DNA of 64,000 nt, from assembly GCA_947525975.1 (NCBI GenBank), contig CANNVE010000003.1:62001-126000 (forward strand), written 5' to 3'. Positions 62,790 to 64,000 of this stretch are shown piece after piece. The position numbers and the translations under genes were made by a program. The notes under the pieces were generated by a model. The model was not told the origin of the DNA. It was given only the letters and a program-made list of their open reading frames with translations, and did no database searches. How positions within the stretch are numbered: the first letter of the stretch is position 1; each line of letters opens with the position of its first letter. Source of the DNA: an uncultured Muribaculaceae bacterium. GTDB taxonomy: Bacteria > Bacteroidota > Bacteroidia > Bacteroidales > Muribaculaceae.

Positions 62790-64000
62790 ATGAGTCTGTA
62801 TGGCAGCGCGGTGAAGCGCCCCATCATGACCACCCTCTGCTTTGTGGCTGTGGTGATCATGGGCCTCTTCTCGCTTTCAACCCTCCCCATCGATCTCTAT
62901 CCCGATATCGAGACAAACACCCTTATGGTGATGACCACCTACCAGGGCGCTTCGGCCCAGGACATAGAGCAGAATGTGACACGCCCCCTCGAGAATGTGC
63001 TCAACTCTGTCGAGAATCTGAAGCACATCACATCGAAGAGCCGCGAGAACATCTCGGTCATCACTCTTGAGTTTGAATATGGCGAGGATATAGATGTGCT
63101 CACCAACGATGTGCGCGACAAGCTCGACATGGTGTCAAGCTCGATGCCCGACGATGCCGAGACGCCTATCATCTTCAAATTCTCCACCGACATGATTCCC
63201 ATCGTGCTCCTTTCGGCCCAGGCCGACGAGAGCATGCCCGGCCTGTACAAGATACTTGACGACGTGGTGGCCAATCCGCTCGCCCGTATCAACGGCGTAG
63301 GCTCGGTGTCGATATCGGGCGCTCCGAAGCGAGAGATACACATCTACGCCGACCCGGCCCGCCTGGAGGCCTACAACCTCTCGGTAGAGCAGATATCGCA
63401 GATCATAGCGGCCGAGAACCGCAACATCCCCGGCGGCGCATTCGACATCGGCTCAGACACGTATTCGATGCGTGTGCAGGGAGAATTCACCTCGGCCGAG
63501 CAGATGCGCGACATTGTGGTGGCCTACAGCGGGCGCACCCCGGTGTATCTGCGCGATGTGGCCCGCGTCGACGATTCGCTCGAAGAGCGCGCCCAGGAGA
63601 CCTACAACGACGGCCAGCGAGGCGCCATGATAGTGATACAGAAGCAGAGCGGCGCCAACTCCGTAGAAATCTCAAACGAAGTGCTCAAGATGCTGCCCAC
63701 GCTGCAGAAGCGCCTGCCATCAGACGTGAAGCTCGGCATCATCGTAGACACCAGCGACAATATCCGCAACACCATCGCCTCGCTCGTGGAGACGGTGATG
63801 TACGCCCTGCTGTTTGTGATGGTGGTGGTATTCTTCTTCCTTGGCCGCTGGCGCGCCACGCTCATCATCGTCATCACCATCCCGATCTCGCTGATAGCGT
63901 CGTTCATCTACCTGGCCATGACCGGAAACACGCTCAACATCGTCTCTCTCTCGGCCTTGTCGATCTCGATAGGCATGGTGGTCGACGATGCCATCGTGGT
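62790..64000 (+). CDS. RND-family efflux transporter (AcrB-type), N-terminal part
   Basis: An open frame of 403 complete codons runs off the right edge. It starts MSLYGSAVKRPIMTTLCFVA, continues with the first transmembrane helix and LPIDLYPDIE, and shows a porter region. The last visible residues (LSALSISIGMVVDDAIVV) are the conserved helix with the proton-relay Asp pair, so about 40% of the protein is present. Together with the two preceding genes it forms a tripartite drug/toxicant exporter; the substrate is unknown. Confidence 0.95.
   Translation, partial: MSLYGSAVKRPIMTTLCFVAVVIMGLFSLSTLPIDLYPDIETNTLMVMTTYQGASAQDIEQNVTRPLENVLNSVENLKHITSKSRENISVITLEFEYGEDIDVLTNDVRDKLDMVSSSMPDDAETPIIFKFSTDMIPIVLLSAQADESMPGLYKILDDVVANPLARINGVGSVSISGAPKREIHIYADPARLEAYNLSVEQISQIIAAENRNIPGGAFDIGSDTYSMRVQGEFTSAEQMRDIVVAYSGRTPVYLRDVARVDDSLEERAQETYNDGQRGAMIVIQKQSGANSVEISNEVLKMLPTLQKRLPSDVKLGIIVDTSDNIRNTIASLVETVMYALLFVMVVVFFFLGRWRATLIIVITIPISLIASFIYLAMTGNTLNIVSLSALSISIGMVVDDAIV

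Overview
The window reads as a piece of a Bacteroidales chromosome, most likely a fairly GC-rich gut lineage such as Muribaculaceae (inference). Three things support this. Promoters repeatedly show the Bacteroidota -7 element TAnnTTTG, often with TTTG or TTG 19-20 bp upstream. The gene set includes the OmpH-type lipoprotein, GldD/GldE, SusC-like barrels without SusD, a C69 dipeptidase, a GH3-family protein and ECF sigma genes. Many secreted proteins carry Bacteroidota-type signal peptides. Most of the window is dense core genome; no IS element, prophage or CRISPR array was seen.

Layout. 1-5.2 kb: a partial membrane gene, then ybeY-mnmG, a parS-like palindrome, apt and uvrC. 5.4-8.2 kb: an outer-membrane barrel receptor. 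8.3-11.8 kb: a SAM-II-like riboswitch leading metK-mtnN-luxS (activated methyl cycle) plus an AlbA_2-domain regulator. 11.8-17.8 kb: an Asn/Gly/Pro repeat protein, pyrE, an SRPBCC protein, a Cys-rich lipoprotein, a DJ-1 protein, a muramidase and pepD. 18-25 kb: a SulP transporter, pepT-miaA, then ybaK-aroC-xth-cobB. 25-28.7 kb: two tandem TPR/transmembrane/HTH lipoproteins whose first 150 codons are almost identical while the rest has diverged. 29-32.7 kb: a serpin and a second outer-membrane barrel. 32.8-36.2 kb: gldE-gldD-PPTase-queG. 36.3-41.5 kb: a GH3 protein, phoA, upp, pfkA and a small secreted protein. 41.6-49.7 kb, minus strand: tpx plus a thioredoxin-like protein, an Abi/HEPN gene, an ECF sigma operon, a YczE-like membrane protein, and a C69 dipeptidase with a DUF4369-like lipoprotein. 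50-64 kb: a 50-residue membrane protein plus an OmpH lipoprotein, a 1563-residue multidomain glycosidase with a T9SS-like tail, OmpA, tRNA-Pro, ndk, an M23/LysM peptidase, a PorT-like barrel and a tripartite RND efflux operon cut by the window end.

How they fit together. MetK makes SAM, while MtnN and LuxS recycle S-adenosylhomocysteine; a SAM-sensing leader would close the loop. YbeY, MnmG, MiaA, QueG and YbaK all serve rRNA/tRNA maturation or proofreading. PepD, PepT and the C69 enzyme process peptides. The ECF sigma operon has the layout sigma, candidate anti-sigma, small periplasmic effector.

The observations most worth a second look are the SAM-II-like leader with a far-downstream terminator, the parS-like site next to mnmG, at least four genes whose -7 box sits exactly 4 nt before ATG (predicted leaderless mRNAs), the gene-conversion-like TPR/HTH pair, and a promoter-plus-terminator unit that may encode a ~50-nt RNA.
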